A stretch of DNA of 53,300 nucleotides from Anaerolineae bacterium (GTDB lineage Bacteria; Chloroflexota; Anaerolineae; Aggregatilineales; Phototrophicaceae): NCBI GenBank assembly GCA_022820665.1, contig JAJEFB010000053.1, forward strand, positions 1 to 53,300, written 5' to 3'. Both the position numbers and the translations under genes were made by a program. Numbering within the stretch: the stretch's first letter is position 1; every line of letters begins with the position of its first letter. Under the pieces are notes generated by a model. It was not told the DNA's origin. It worked only from the letters and a program-made list of their open reading frames with translations, and searched no databases. Below, piece by piece: positions 34,164 through 42,747 of the stretch.

Positions 34164-35321
34164 ATGTCCTATCAAGAATTATCCGAAGTTCGGAAGACTT
34201 TGCGCGTCGATTGGTATCGCTGCCCAACAAAACAGGGTTTGCTGCGCGAACTGTCTCGGCGCAGTGACGCCCAGGGCTGGTTCCAGGCCGGCGGTCACCT
34301 CGCGCTCTTCATTATCACCGGTTCTCTAGTGTTTGTCTTCTGGTCGGGCGAGATCTGGCTGGCATTTCTGGTCGCGCTGTTCTTTCACGGCACCGTGACC
34401 AGCTTCTTCACCGGCACGGCACCGCACGAGCTCGGCCATGGCACCGTCTTCAAAACCAAATGGCTGAACAAGTTCTTCATGTATCTTTTCAGCTTGATTG
34501 GCTGGTGGGACCACTTTGACTACGCCAGCAGCCATACCTACCACCACCGCTATACCCTGCATCCGGAAGGCGACCGGGAGAACCTGCTGCCGCTGGAGCC
34601 GTCGCTGGCCTCAACTTTCATGCTGCAGCTTTTCACCATCAATCTTTTGACGCAGCGCGGCCGCACCTTCGGCAAAGGCGGTCTGATTTCCACCCTGTAT
34701 CTAACCGTCTTGGGCGCCCTCGGTATGGAGCCCCCGGGCGACAAGCCGATAGATGAATGGCTCAATGCCTTGCATCGTGACCAGCCGGAGGAACATCGCA
34801 ATTCCATTCGCTGGTCGCGCATCCTTTTGCTCTTCCACGGATCGGTGCTGCTCATCGCCGTCATCACCGGCTTGTGGGTCTTGCCGCTGATTCTTTCCGT
34901 TTCAGTATTCATCGGCAATTGGCTGAGCTATTTCGTCGGCCTAACGCAGCACTGCGGCCTGCGCGAAGATATCCCCGATTTCCGCAAGAATACGCGCTCG
35001 GTCAAACTCAACCCGCTATTCTCGTTCCTGTATTGGCGGATGAATTGGCATATCGAACATCACATGTACGCCGGTGTTCCTTGTTACAACCTGAGCAGAC
35101 TTTACAAGGAAATCGCCCACGATATGCCGGAGCCTCGTACCCTGATTGGCGCCTGGAAAGAAATGCGCGGGGTCTGGCGCCAACAGAAAATCGACCCCGA
35201 TTACCAATTCGATACGCCCTTGCCGGCTACAGCCAAAAGCGCCAGGGAAGACAGTCCCGACAAGCAACTTGAAGCTTCCATCGGCGAGTTAGCGCCGGCG
35301 GGATTGCAAGAGAGTCCCTAA
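34164..35321 (+). CDS. Membrane fatty-acid desaturase, copy 1
   Basis: 385 residues. The three His boxes of the di-iron membrane desaturases are HELGH (88-92), HTYHH (124-128) and HIEHH (296-300); an additional QHCG (262-265) is placed where many desaturases have a further His. Four main membrane helices (about 44-62, 66-84, 218-240, 243-262). The family introduces double bonds or hydroxyl groups into lipids and needs an electron donor such as ferredoxin. None is adjacent. The C-terminal tail is charged and cytoplasmic. It is followed 32 bases later by a close paralogue. Confidence 0.9.
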   Translation: MSYQELSEVRKTLRVDWYRCPTKQGLLRELSRRSDAQGWFQAGGHLALFIITGSLVFVFWSGEIWLAFLVALFFHGTVTSFFTGTAPHELGHGTVFKTKWLNKFFMYLFSLIGWWDHFDYASSHTYHHRYTLHPEGDRENLLPLEPSLASTFMLQLFTINLLTQRGRTFGKGGLISTLYLTVLGALGMEPPGDKPIDEWLNALHRDQPEEHRNSIRWSRILLLFHGSVLLIAVITGLWVLPLILSVSVFIGNWLSYFVGLTQHCGLREDIPDFRKNTRSVKLNPLFSFLYWRMNWHIEHHMYAGVPCYNLSRLYKEIAHDMPEPRTLIGAWKEMRGVWRQQKIDPDYQFDTPLPATAKSAREDSPDKQLEASIGELAPAGLQESP

Positions 35322-35353
35322 GCAATGCTGCGCCAAGCGGACGGAGGCTTGTC

Positions 35354-36514
35354 ATGACATACCCGGAACTATCCCAAGTCCGCAAGACCTTTCGCGTCGA
35401 TTGGTATCGCAGCCCGACGCGGCCCGGTGCCCTGCGCGAACTGTCTCGGCGCAGCGACGCCCAGGGCTGGTTCCTGGCCGGTGGTCACTTCGCGCTTTTC
35501 ATCATCACCGCTTCGCTGGTCTTCCACTTCTGGTCGGGGGAACTGTGGTTGGCATTCCTGGTCGCGCTCTTTTGTCACGGCACCGTAACCGCCTTCATGC
35601 GCGGCAACAGCACACACGAGCTCGGGCACGGCACCGTCTTCAAGACCAAGTGGCTGAACAAGGTTTTCCTTTACCTCTTCAGCTTGATTGGCTGGTGGGA
35701 CCCCTTCGATTATGCCAGCAGCCATACCTACCACCATCGCTATACCCTGCACCCGGAAGGCGATCGCGAGGTCTTGCTGCCGGTAGAACCATCGCTCGCC
35801 TCGACCTTCATGTTGCAGCTTTTCACCGTCAATTTGCTGACGCAGCCCGGCCGCATCTTCGGCAAAGGCGGATTCATTTCCACCGTGATCCTCACAGCAA
35901 TGGCGGCTTTCGGTCGTGATCCCGAAGCCGACAAAGCGCCCGCTAACGAATGGCTGCGCGCATTGCACCGCGACCAGCCTCAAGAGCATCACAACGCCAT
36001 GCTGTGGTCGCGCCTCTTGCTGCTTTTCCATGGGTCCGTGTTGCTAATCGCCATAGCGACCGGGCTGTGGGTGCTGCCGCTAATCTTTACCACAGCCGTC
36101 TTCACGGCCAATCTGCTGCAATATTTAGTCAACTTGCCCCAACATTGTGGCTTGCGCGATGACACGCCCGATTTCCGCAAGAATACGCGCTCGATCAAAC
36201 TCAATCCGCTTTTCTCGTTCCTGTACTGGCACATGGGCTGGCATATCGAGCATCACATGTACGCCGGCGTTCCCTGTTACAACCTGGGCAAACTGTACAA
36301 AGAGATCACCCAAGATATGCCAGAGCCGCGCACGCTGATCGGCGCCTGGAAAGAAATGCGCCAGGTCTGGCGGCAACAGAAAGTCGATCCCGATTACCAA
36401 TATGACACGCCCCTGCCGGCCACCGCCAAGCGGATGCGCGACGATAAGCCCGACGACCAACTCGAGAATTCTATCGGCGAGTTGGCGCCCGCGGGACTGC
36501 AAGAGAGCCCGTAA
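35354..36514 (+). CDS. Membrane fatty-acid desaturase, copy 2
   Basis: 386 residues, aligned with copy 1 over its whole length with one single-residue insertion; by eye roughly four in five residues are identical. Same His boxes (HELGH 88-92, HTYHH 124-128, HIEHH 297-301) and the same tail (ELAPAGLQESP). GGAGG lies upstream of its ATG. Differences cluster in the loop between helices 2 and 3 (FMRGNSTHELG against FFTGTAPHELG; MAAFGRDPEADKAPANEW against LGALGMEPPGDKPIDEW), which might alter substrate chain length or position. A recent tandem duplication kept in full. Confidence 0.9.
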   Translation: MTYPELSQVRKTFRVDWYRSPTRPGALRELSRRSDAQGWFLAGGHFALFIITASLVFHFWSGELWLAFLVALFCHGTVTAFMRGNSTHELGHGTVFKTKWLNKVFLYLFSLIGWWDPFDYASSHTYHHRYTLHPEGDREVLLPVEPSLASTFMLQLFTVNLLTQPGRIFGKGGFISTVILTAMAAFGRDPEADKAPANEWLRALHRDQPQEHHNAMLWSRLLLLFHGSVLLIAIATGLWVLPLIFTTAVFTANLLQYLVNLPQHCGLRDDTPDFRKNTRSIKLNPLFSFLYWHMGWHIEHHMYAGVPCYNLGKLYKEITQDMPEPRTLIGAWKEMRQVWRQQKVDPDYQYDTPLPATAKRMRDDKPDDQLENSIGELAPAGLQESP

Positions 36515-36569
36515 GACAAATCAACGGACCGAATCCATTTGGCAATAAGCTCGGAATGTCGTGTAGCGC

Positions 36570-37631
36570 TCAGCGATTTTGCTGGAGGCGCGCGCCGCAG
36601 GATTGACGGATGACCAGCGATACCGGCGTGATGATCTTTAAGTAACGATTGTCCGGCTTCTCGATGCGCTGGACGAGGCGCTCCGCAGCCAACTCGCCCA
36701 TCAGCCCCTTGTGCACATTCACCGTGGTCAGGGGCGAGAAAGTGAATTGGGCATCAGGTATGTTGTCGAATCCAGTCACGGCGATGTCTTCAGGGACACG
36801 AAAACCATTGCGCTGCAACCAGCCCATAGCGCCGATAGCCAAGCGATCCGAAGCGCAGACGATAGCATCCGGGCGTGGCACTTGCGCCATGAGCTTGCGG
36901 GCGCCGCGCTCGCCGAGATCCGGGGTCCAGCCCGAGGGACCCGGCTCCAGGATCTGGCTAAGACCATCGTCTTTCGGCAGGTTGAAGGTTTCAAGTCCCT
37001 GGCGAAAGCCATCGTAGCGGTTGTCGACATTACCGCTGACAAAGCCCAGACGGTGATGACCCAGACTCACCAGGTGCCCAACCAACTCGCGCATGCCCTT
37101 TGCGCCATCAAAGAGGATCACATCGTCCTCAATGTCATGCTTGTCGTCCGTGGTTACGATAGGCAGGACAGGAGAAAAATGCTCGCGTAAATGGCGGATG
37201 CGATCGCTCAAGTCCGTGCCGAGCAGAATCAAGCCGTCAATCGTGAACGATGCCAGCAAGTGCCTGGCTTTCACGGCGCTGTCGATCTCGTGGAGGATCT
37301 TGACATAGGCTATTTGATAACCCTGTCGCTCAAGCACCCTGTCGACGCCCTCCAGCATCATGTTATAGAAGGGGTCTCTATACTTGTCGATACGTGTAGA
37401 CAAGATAACGCCAACCTGCCCAACTATGGAGCGAACCGGCGCTTGCGTCAGTTGGGCGCCTCCATATTGCCGCTGGATCAAACCGGCCTCAGCCAGCGCT
37501 CTAAAGTCGCGGCGGATTGTCGCTTCGGAGACATCGAATTGAGCGGCGAGATCCTTGGTGGACAAGAGTTCGTTTGGCACGGTAGCCTGTACGCGCTCAA
37601 GAATCAGGCGCTGGCGACTTGATTTGTTCAT
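36570..37631 (-). CDS. Chimeric transcription regulator: DeoR-type HTH with LacI-type sensor
   Basis: 353 residues. The N-terminal 1-60 is a DeoR-family winged helix-turn-helix (RQRLILERVQATVP, STKDLAAQFDVSEATIRRDFRALAEAGLIQRQYGGA), not the LacI HTH. From about residue 72 on it is a periplasmic-binding-like sensor: VGVILSTRIDKYRDPFYNMML, DGLILLG, RLGFVSGN, PDAIVCASDRLAIGAMGWLQ, DIAVTGFDNIP and a C-terminal IIPTVSLVIRQSCG-like ending. It should bind an operator and respond to a sugar. It is divergent to the GH32 cluster, with phased repeats in between (37728-37778), so it most likely represses it. Confidence 0.88.
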   Translation of the reverse strand: MNKSSRQRLILERVQATVPNELLSTKDLAAQFDVSEATIRRDFRALAEAGLIQRQYGGAQLTQAPVRSIVGQVGVILSTRIDKYRDPFYNMMLEGVDRVLERQGYQIAYVKILHEIDSAVKARHLLASFTIDGLILLGTDLSDRIRHLREHFSPVLPIVTTDDKHDIEDDVILFDGAKGMRELVGHLVSLGHHRLGFVSGNVDNRYDGFRQGLETFNLPKDDGLSQILEPGPSGWTPDLGERGARKLMAQVPRPDAIVCASDRLAIGAMGWLQRNGFRVPEDIAVTGFDNIPDAQFTFSPLTTVNVHKGLMGELAAERLVQRIEKPDNRYLKIITPVSLVIRQSCGARLQQNR

Positions 37632-37727
37632 AAACCTGTACGTTTCGCTCGCTGCATAGGCGCTTGCGCTTCCCCTGGCTACAAGATGAACCGCAGTATT
37701 TTGACAAATCCATAGCGATTATACACT

Positions 37728-37778
37728 ATTATGCGCGAATTATGCACGATTATGACTGTTTTCTTGACATCATGACTG
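37728..37778. promoter_or_regulatory. Phased direct repeats, candidate operator of the chimeric regulator
   Basis: ATTATG occurs at 37728, 37739 and 37749 (steps of 11 and 10 bases), and a related CATGACTG follows at 37771 against TATGACTG at 37751 (20 bases later). One helix turn apart, all lie on one DNA face. A possible promoter for the GH32 gene, TTGACA (37764-37769) - 17 bases - TCAAAT (37787-37792), overlaps the last repeat. DeoR-type proteins often use direct repeats. Confidence 0.5.
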
Positions 37779-37877
37779 ATTTGTGTTCAAATACGCAGGG
37801 AGATTTGTTCAAAGAAGCAAGTCAGGGATGACACGTCGACAAGACGTGAATTTCATAGCAAAAGGAAGGCATTTCTT

Positions 37878-39332
37878 ATGAGACTCTTTGGCTACAAAAC
37901 CCAAATCGGCGACGTCGGCGACACCATGCCCTTCTATTACAATGGCGAGTGGCATATATTTTGCTTGGCGACGCCCCCGGATACCTGGACTGTTCCCGAA
38001 CGCGCGGCTTGTCGCTTGGCGCATATCGTCTCGAAAGATCTCGTGCATTGGGAAGAATTGCCCGACGCCTTTGGGCCCGGAGGAGAAGGCGATCCTGATG
38101 TCGGCGCCGTCTGGACCGGGTCGATACACGACCACAACAGCAAATTCCACTTCTTCTACACCGGCTACAGCCATAACGCCAAGTTCCAACAGACCATCTG
38201 TCACGCCACCAGCGATGACATGATCACCTGGGAAAAAAATCCGAACAATCCCATCCTCATCGCCGATACGGCGCAATGGGAACCCGCCGATTGGCGGGAT
38301 CCCTACGTCTATTACGACGACGAAAAAGGCTGCTATGCCATGCTGATCGCAGCCCGCTTCAAGGAAGGTCTGGAGGATCGACGCGGTTGCGTGGTCGTGG
38401 CTTACTCGGATGACCTGGAAAGCTGGGAACTTGGCGGCACGCTCTGGGCGCCGCAGCAGGCGCATTGTATGGAATGTCCGGAGACCTTCAGCCTCGGTGG
38501 CTACAACTATTTGGTCTTTTCGCGCTATTCAGGCGACGCCAAGACGCTGTACCGCGTCGCGAAGCCAGGGGAACCTTGGGAGGCGCGGCCGCTTGACGCC
38601 TTGGACGGCTCCAAATTCTACGCTGCCAAATCGGCCGGGGACGGCGAGCGGCGCTTCACCTTCGCCTGGATCCCGCGGCGCAAATTCGGCAGTAACGACG
38701 AAGACTTCATCTGGGGCGGTGAATATGGTTCCCCGCGCGAGTTGATCGCCATGCCCGATGGCACTTTAACCTGTCGTCTGCCCGCCGAGGTTGTCGCCAG
38801 CTATGCCAATGAACAGGCTTTCGAGCTCATCCCCGGCGATGGCGACTGGGACGGCACGCGCTGCGATGCCCGTGGCGCCTTTGGATTCGGTCACATCAAA
38901 ACGGCGCGCGGCGATCTGATGCTCGAAGTCGAGATCGCCTGCGATCCCAACACCATGAACGCAGGAATACTGATGGAGCCGACGGCAGACATGTATATGG
39001 GGCACCTGCTGATGGTCGAACCCGGGCGCAAACGGGCGTCGATCCGCCGCTGGCCCATCCAATGGGAACCCTTCTGGCAAGCTTGGGTGCCCGGCAGTCC
39101 TGAACTCGGTCCCGATATGGCGCGTCCCATCTTGGTCGATCAGTTCTTGTACAGCGAACCGGAAGATGGCAAATATCTGGTGCGCATCTTGCGCAACGGC
39201 CAACTGGTCGAGTGTTATGTCAACGATGAAATCGTGATGTCCTACCGCATCTATGAAGAATCCGAGACCATGTTCGGTTTCTTCGTCGACCAAGGCGCTG
39301 TCAGCTTCAATAACCTGTCAATCCGTACCTGA
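37878..39332 (+). CDS. GH32/clan-J glycosidase-like protein, non-canonical N-terminus
   Basis: 484 residues, AAGGAAGG ribosome site. Five-bladed propeller part (1-300) and beta-sandwich part (about 310-484). Clan-J motifs: WTGS (79-82), WRDPYVYYD (139-147) with Asp141, and ECPETF (199-204) with Glu202 or 199 as acid. The usual nucleophile motif NDPNG is absent. The equivalent place has GDTMPFYYNGEWHIF with Asp15, as in a GH32-like subgroup that begins near this residue. No signal peptide, so cytoplasmic. It probably acts on a short fructan or sucrose-like glycoside taken up by the importer encoded next. First gene of the cluster under the candidate operator. Confidence 0.85.
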   Translation: MRLFGYKTQIGDVGDTMPFYYNGEWHIFCLATPPDTWTVPERAACRLAHIVSKDLVHWEELPDAFGPGGEGDPDVGAVWTGSIHDHNSKFHFFYTGYSHNAKFQQTICHATSDDMITWEKNPNNPILIADTAQWEPADWRDPYVYYDDEKGCYAMLIAARFKEGLEDRRGCVVVAYSDDLESWELGGTLWAPQQAHCMECPETFSLGGYNYLVFSRYSGDAKTLYRVAKPGEPWEARPLDALDGSKFYAAKSAGDGERRFTFAWIPRRKFGSNDEDFIWGGEYGSPRELIAMPDGTLTCRLPAEVVASYANEQAFELIPGDGDWDGTRCDARGAFGFGHIKTARGDLMLEVEIACDPNTMNAGILMEPTADMYMGHLLMVEPGRKRASIRRWPIQWEPFWQAWVPGSPELGPDMARPILVDQFLYSEPEDGKYLVRILRNGQLVECYVNDEIVMSYRIYEESETMFGFFVDQGAVSFNNLSIRT

Positions 39333-39532
39333 TCGGTCCCTGGGCGCCGTGATGCGTTATCTTGCATTGGAAACGGACAATGCCGTCAATCAATTGTCGG
39401 ATTCTTCAAAGCGAAAAGGAGGTTCTTATTGATTTGATCTTTCCAGTTTTCCGGGCGCATGACCCGGATGCGCTAACCAAGAGTTGCTCGCAACGTTTGA
39501 AAGCAAGTTTAAGACAATAGGAGAACAATATC

Positions 39533-40846
39533 ATGTCAATGTTGAAGAAGTTTGCATTCTTGTTGCTCATCTTGTCGCTGTTGGGCGGTATCGTCTCGGC
39601 GCAAGACAGCCAGTTCCTGGAAGTCTGGGACCAGTGGGAATTCTACGGTATGACCGCGGCCGGTCCCGCGCTTGAGGTTATCCATGCCGCCTGGAACGCG
39701 GAGCATCCCAATGTCTTCATGGACCGCTCGGTCTTCGGCGGCGGTTGGCCGATTCGTAACGCGATTGAGCTGGCTCTGACCTCCGGCGATGCGCCTGACG
39801 TCTTCTACTCCTGGCCCTCCGGCGCTGGTCTGACCGCCTACGCGCAAGAAGGTTACCTGCTCGACCTGACGCCCTACGCCGACCAGTACGGCTGGTGGGA
39901 TCGCCTGCCCGATTGGGCGATCGAGCGCAATATGTGGAACGGCAAGCTCTATGCCTATCCCTGGGAGCAAGACCTCGAGTACGTCTATTACAACCAGGTC
40001 ATATTTGAAGAACTGGGCTTGGATATCCCGCAGAGTTGGGAAGACATCCTCAATTGGTGCGCTGTCGCCAATGAAGCTGGCTACATCCCGATTTCCTTCT
40101 CTAACAGCCCCGATGGCTGGCAAGGCGCCAACATGTTCACCGACATGGTCGCCCTTACCGGCGGTCGCCAGGTTGGCTTGGACGTATTGCGCGGCAACAC
40201 CAGTTGGAATCGTCCTGAAGTGGTTGACGCCCTGGAGAAACTGCTGGAAATGGTCGATGCCGACTGCTTCTCGCCCGGTTTCAACGGCAAGCACTATGGC
40301 GATTCCCTGGCCGAACTGTACACCGGACGCGCGACATCGGTCTGGACCGGAACCTGGGTCATTCACGATATTAGCGGCAACATGGCCGAAGGCACACTGG
40401 ACGTCTTCTACATGCCCGCCATCTACGATGACATCCCGCAAGCCACCCACATGTCGGAAGGCTCAGCCTATTACATTTGGGCGCACGCCGCTGATCCGGA
40501 TCTCGCTGCCGAGTACATTGATTTCGTGACCGACCCGCGCTGGCTGCCGACCTGGATCGAAGAAGGTTTCGCCATTCCGATCCAAAAGGACCCCATCGAC
40601 TGGAGCATCTATGACGTCGCTCCGGTGATCGGCAAGGCTTTCCGTATCGGTCAAGAGATGCAGGATCTCAATGTGGATGCCTTCCACACCACCGTGGCCC
40701 CCAACGTTGTTCGCGCCCTCTATCAAGGCGTGCAGGGCGTATTGGGCGGCGAACTGAGCATCGAAGACTTCCTCAATAATATGGACGAGGAAATGGCAGT
40801 CGCCGCAGAGCTTGGGCAGGTTTGGGAGCCGGGCGAGCGCATGTAA
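39533..40846 (+). CDS. Solute-binding protein of fructan-cluster ABC importer (family 1)
   Basis: 437 residues. Signal peptide MSMLKKFAFLLLILSLLGGIVSAQ (start at ATG 39533 or the Met two codons later) and no lipobox. Family-1 features: SGDAPDVFYSWPSGAGL, LDLTPYADQYGWWDRLPDW, GKLYAYPWEQDLEYVYYNQVIFEELGLDIPQSWEDIL and the ligand-site Trp-rich ENGPDGW-like SPDGWQGANMF. Many Trp and Tyr residues fit an oligosaccharide ligand. It is preceded by GGAGAACAATATC. The 200-base gap after the GH32 gene contains a short hairpin (ccggg..cccgg near 39457) but no gene. The ligand is probably a fructo-oligosaccharide or sucrose. Confidence 0.88.
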   Translation: MSMLKKFAFLLLILSLLGGIVSAQDSQFLEVWDQWEFYGMTAAGPALEVIHAAWNAEHPNVFMDRSVFGGGWPIRNAIELALTSGDAPDVFYSWPSGAGLTAYAQEGYLLDLTPYADQYGWWDRLPDWAIERNMWNGKLYAYPWEQDLEYVYYNQVIFEELGLDIPQSWEDILNWCAVANEAGYIPISFSNSPDGWQGANMFTDMVALTGGRQVGLDVLRGNTSWNRPEVVDALEKLLEMVDADCFSPGFNGKHYGDSLAELYTGRATSVWTGTWVIHDISGNMAEGTLDVFYMPAIYDDIPQATHMSEGSAYYIWAHAADPDLAAEYIDFVTDPRWLPTWIEEGFAIPIQKDPIDWSIYDVAPVIGKAFRIGQEMQDLNVDAFHTTVAPNVVRALYQGVQGVLGGELSIEDFLNNMDEEMAVAAELGQVWEPGERM

Positions 40847-40862
40847 CCCCGCTTCGAAAACT

Positions 40863-40904
40863 TAGGGTCTTCGGTAGCCGTTTCCGGCTGCCGGAGGCTC
40901 CCTA
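40863..40904 (+). terminator. Intercistronic hairpin after the fructan binding-protein gene
   Basis: A long stem-loop spanning 40863-40904: tagggt..cggtagccg pairs with cggctgccg..ctcccta around a tttc loop, with a G-T pair and one small internal mismatch. It starts 17 bases after the stop codon and precedes the permease genes. No U-run, as with the other intercistronic hairpins in this window. Confidence 0.65.
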
Positions 40905-40960
40905 CCGCTTGTAAGCGCAACGCCAGCCCTAAGCGACCCTTGATCCGGAAAGATACAGGC

Positions 40961-41830
40961 ATGCCGCGCTTCAATATACGACCTTATATATTTATTGCCC
41001 CGGCTTTGATATACCTTGCCATTTGGATCTTTTATCCCATCCTCAATGCTTTTGTTTTGAGCTTTTTTGACTCGCCGACCGGGCGCTCGCGAGATTACTT
41101 CTGGGTTGGACTCGGCAATTATACGAAACTGCTTCAAGACGACCTGTTTCTCAAATCTCTATATCACAACATCATTTGGGTCTTGCTGAGCATCGCTATT
41201 CCCGTCGTTCTGGGATTGCTGCTGGCGGTTGTCCTTTCCGGCCGGGGCAGGACGCGCCTGGTCTACGCCAGCATTTACTTCATCCCGCAGACGGTAGCGG
41301 CAGTTTGCGCCGCCATCGTCTGGCGCTGGATTTACGACCCCAGTATCGGGCCCCTCAACCACATGCTTGAGGCAATCGGCCTGACAGGCCGACCCTGGCT
41401 GGCGGACGAGTCCATCGTGCTCATCGCTGTGAACATGATCGGCAGTTGGTCCTATTACGGCTTCTGCGTGCTGATATTTATGGCAGGGCTGCAAAACATC
41501 AGCCCCGAACTGTACGACGCGGCCAAGATTGATGGCGCAGGCGCCATTCAGCGTTTCCTATATGTCACGATTCCGCTGTTGCGCAATGCCATCACCTTTG
41601 TTCTCGTCTACACCATCATTGGTTCGATGAAATTCTTTGATCTGATCTTCGTGGCGACCAACGGCGGACCCAACGAAGCCAGCACAGTGGTAGGGCTGCG
41701 CATCTACTGGCACAGTATGCGCGAGGGACGTTTCAATTATGCGGCGACGATGAGCACGATATTGACCGTCGTCATCCTGGTGCTCAGCGTGGTTGTCATC
41801 CGGCAGATCGTCACTGAAGAAGGCGATTAA
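40961..41830 (+). CDS. ABC transporter permease (MalF-type), fructan cluster
   Basis: 289 residues from the ATG at 40961 (GGAAAG eight bases upstream); a TTG seven codons earlier is possible. Six helices beginning PYIFIAPALIYLAIWIFYPI. The EAA loop is ELYDAAKIDGAGAIQRFLYVTIPLLR (about 188-213, split). Partner of the next permease, from whose start it is separated by a 10-base spacer. The pair should form the channel for the binding protein at 39533. No ATPase gene is in this cluster. Confidence 0.88.
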   Translation: MPRFNIRPYIFIAPALIYLAIWIFYPILNAFVLSFFDSPTGRSRDYFWVGLGNYTKLLQDDLFLKSLYHNIIWVLLSIAIPVVLGLLLAVVLSGRGRTRLVYASIYFIPQTVAAVCAAIVWRWIYDPSIGPLNHMLEAIGLTGRPWLADESIVLIAVNMIGSWSYYGFCVLIFMAGLQNISPELYDAAKIDGAGAIQRFLYVTIPLLRNAITFVLVYTIIGSMKFFDLIFVATNGGPNEASTVVGLRIYWHSMREGRFNYAATMSTILTVVILVLSVVVIRQIVTEEGD

Positions 41831-41840
41831 AGGAGATGAG

Positions 41841-42707
41841 ATGAATATCAGCGCGGAGCCGCGCAAACGGCGATCCTATCGGTCCTCCCGTATCATACAG
41901 AGCATCATCATCCACGCCATCTTGCTGCTATTTGTCTTTATCGCCTTATTCCCCATTTACCTGATGTTCAATGCCGCGCTTAAGACCTCCGCCGAGCTCT
42001 TCCAGAGCTTTTTGTCCCTGCCCAAAGATCCGCAATGGCAGAACTTTAGCTTCATCCTCAACGAACAAGGCTACAAGGGGGCGCTATACAACAGCATGAT
42101 TCTGTCGACATCGTCGATGATTCTGACGACCATCATATCCGTCCTGGCAGGTTACGGCTTTGCGGTCTATCGCTTTGTTGGCAAGCAATGGCTCTTCCTC
42201 CTGGTACTGACAGGACTGATGGTTTCAGAAACCTCCGTGCTCATCCCGGTATATCAATTGCTGCAAGACCTGGGATTGTTGAACACCTACGCCGGGATGA
42301 TTCTGCCTCAAGCGGCGCTGGGCTTGACATTCGGCGTCTTTCTGATGACCACCTTTTTCAAAGACATCCCGCGCGCGCTGATCGACGCCGCGGTTGTTGA
42401 CGGCGGTTCCGACCTGCAGGTGCTGCGCTACGTCATCATGCCCCTAGCGCGCCCGGCCATTATGTCGCTGGCGCTGATTGAGTTCATGTGGGCTTGGAAC
42501 AGCTTCTTCTTCCCGCTGGTGATCGCCACCAAACAATGGCTGATGCCGATGAGCGTGCGCATCATCGATTTCATGGGAAGATTCACTTTCAAATACGACA
42601 TGATCGCCACCACCACCGTCATCTTGTTCACGCCCATTTTGATCCTCTATCTGATCACACAGCGCAGTTTCCATCGTGGCATTACCTTTGGCGCGCTGAA
42701 AGATTAA
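41841..42707 (+). CDS. ABC transporter permease (MalG-type), fructan cluster
   Basis: 288 residues from the ATG at 41841 with AGGAGATGAG directly upstream. Cytoplasmic basic start (EPRKRRSYRSSR), then six helices. EAA loop ALIDAAVVDGGSDLQVLRYVIMPL (about 187-210, split). C-terminal QRSFHRGITFGALKD is the usual ending of MalG-type permeases (the short tail that touches the ATPase). The next gene, the beta-fructosidase, starts 40 bases later. Confidence 0.9.
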   Translation: MNISAEPRKRRSYRSSRIIQSIIIHAILLLFVFIALFPIYLMFNAALKTSAELFQSFLSLPKDPQWQNFSFILNEQGYKGALYNSMILSTSSMILTTIISVLAGYGFAVYRFVGKQWLFLLVLTGLMVSETSVLIPVYQLLQDLGLLNTYAGMILPQAALGLTFGVFLMTTFFKDIPRALIDAAVVDGGSDLQVLRYVIMPLARPAIMSLALIEFMWAWNSFFFPLVIATKQWLMPMSVRIIDFMGRFTFKYDMIATTTVILFTPILILYLITQRSFHRGITFGALKD

Positions 42708-42747
42708 ATCATCACATGACCGATTGCACGCCATAAGGAAGAAGCCA

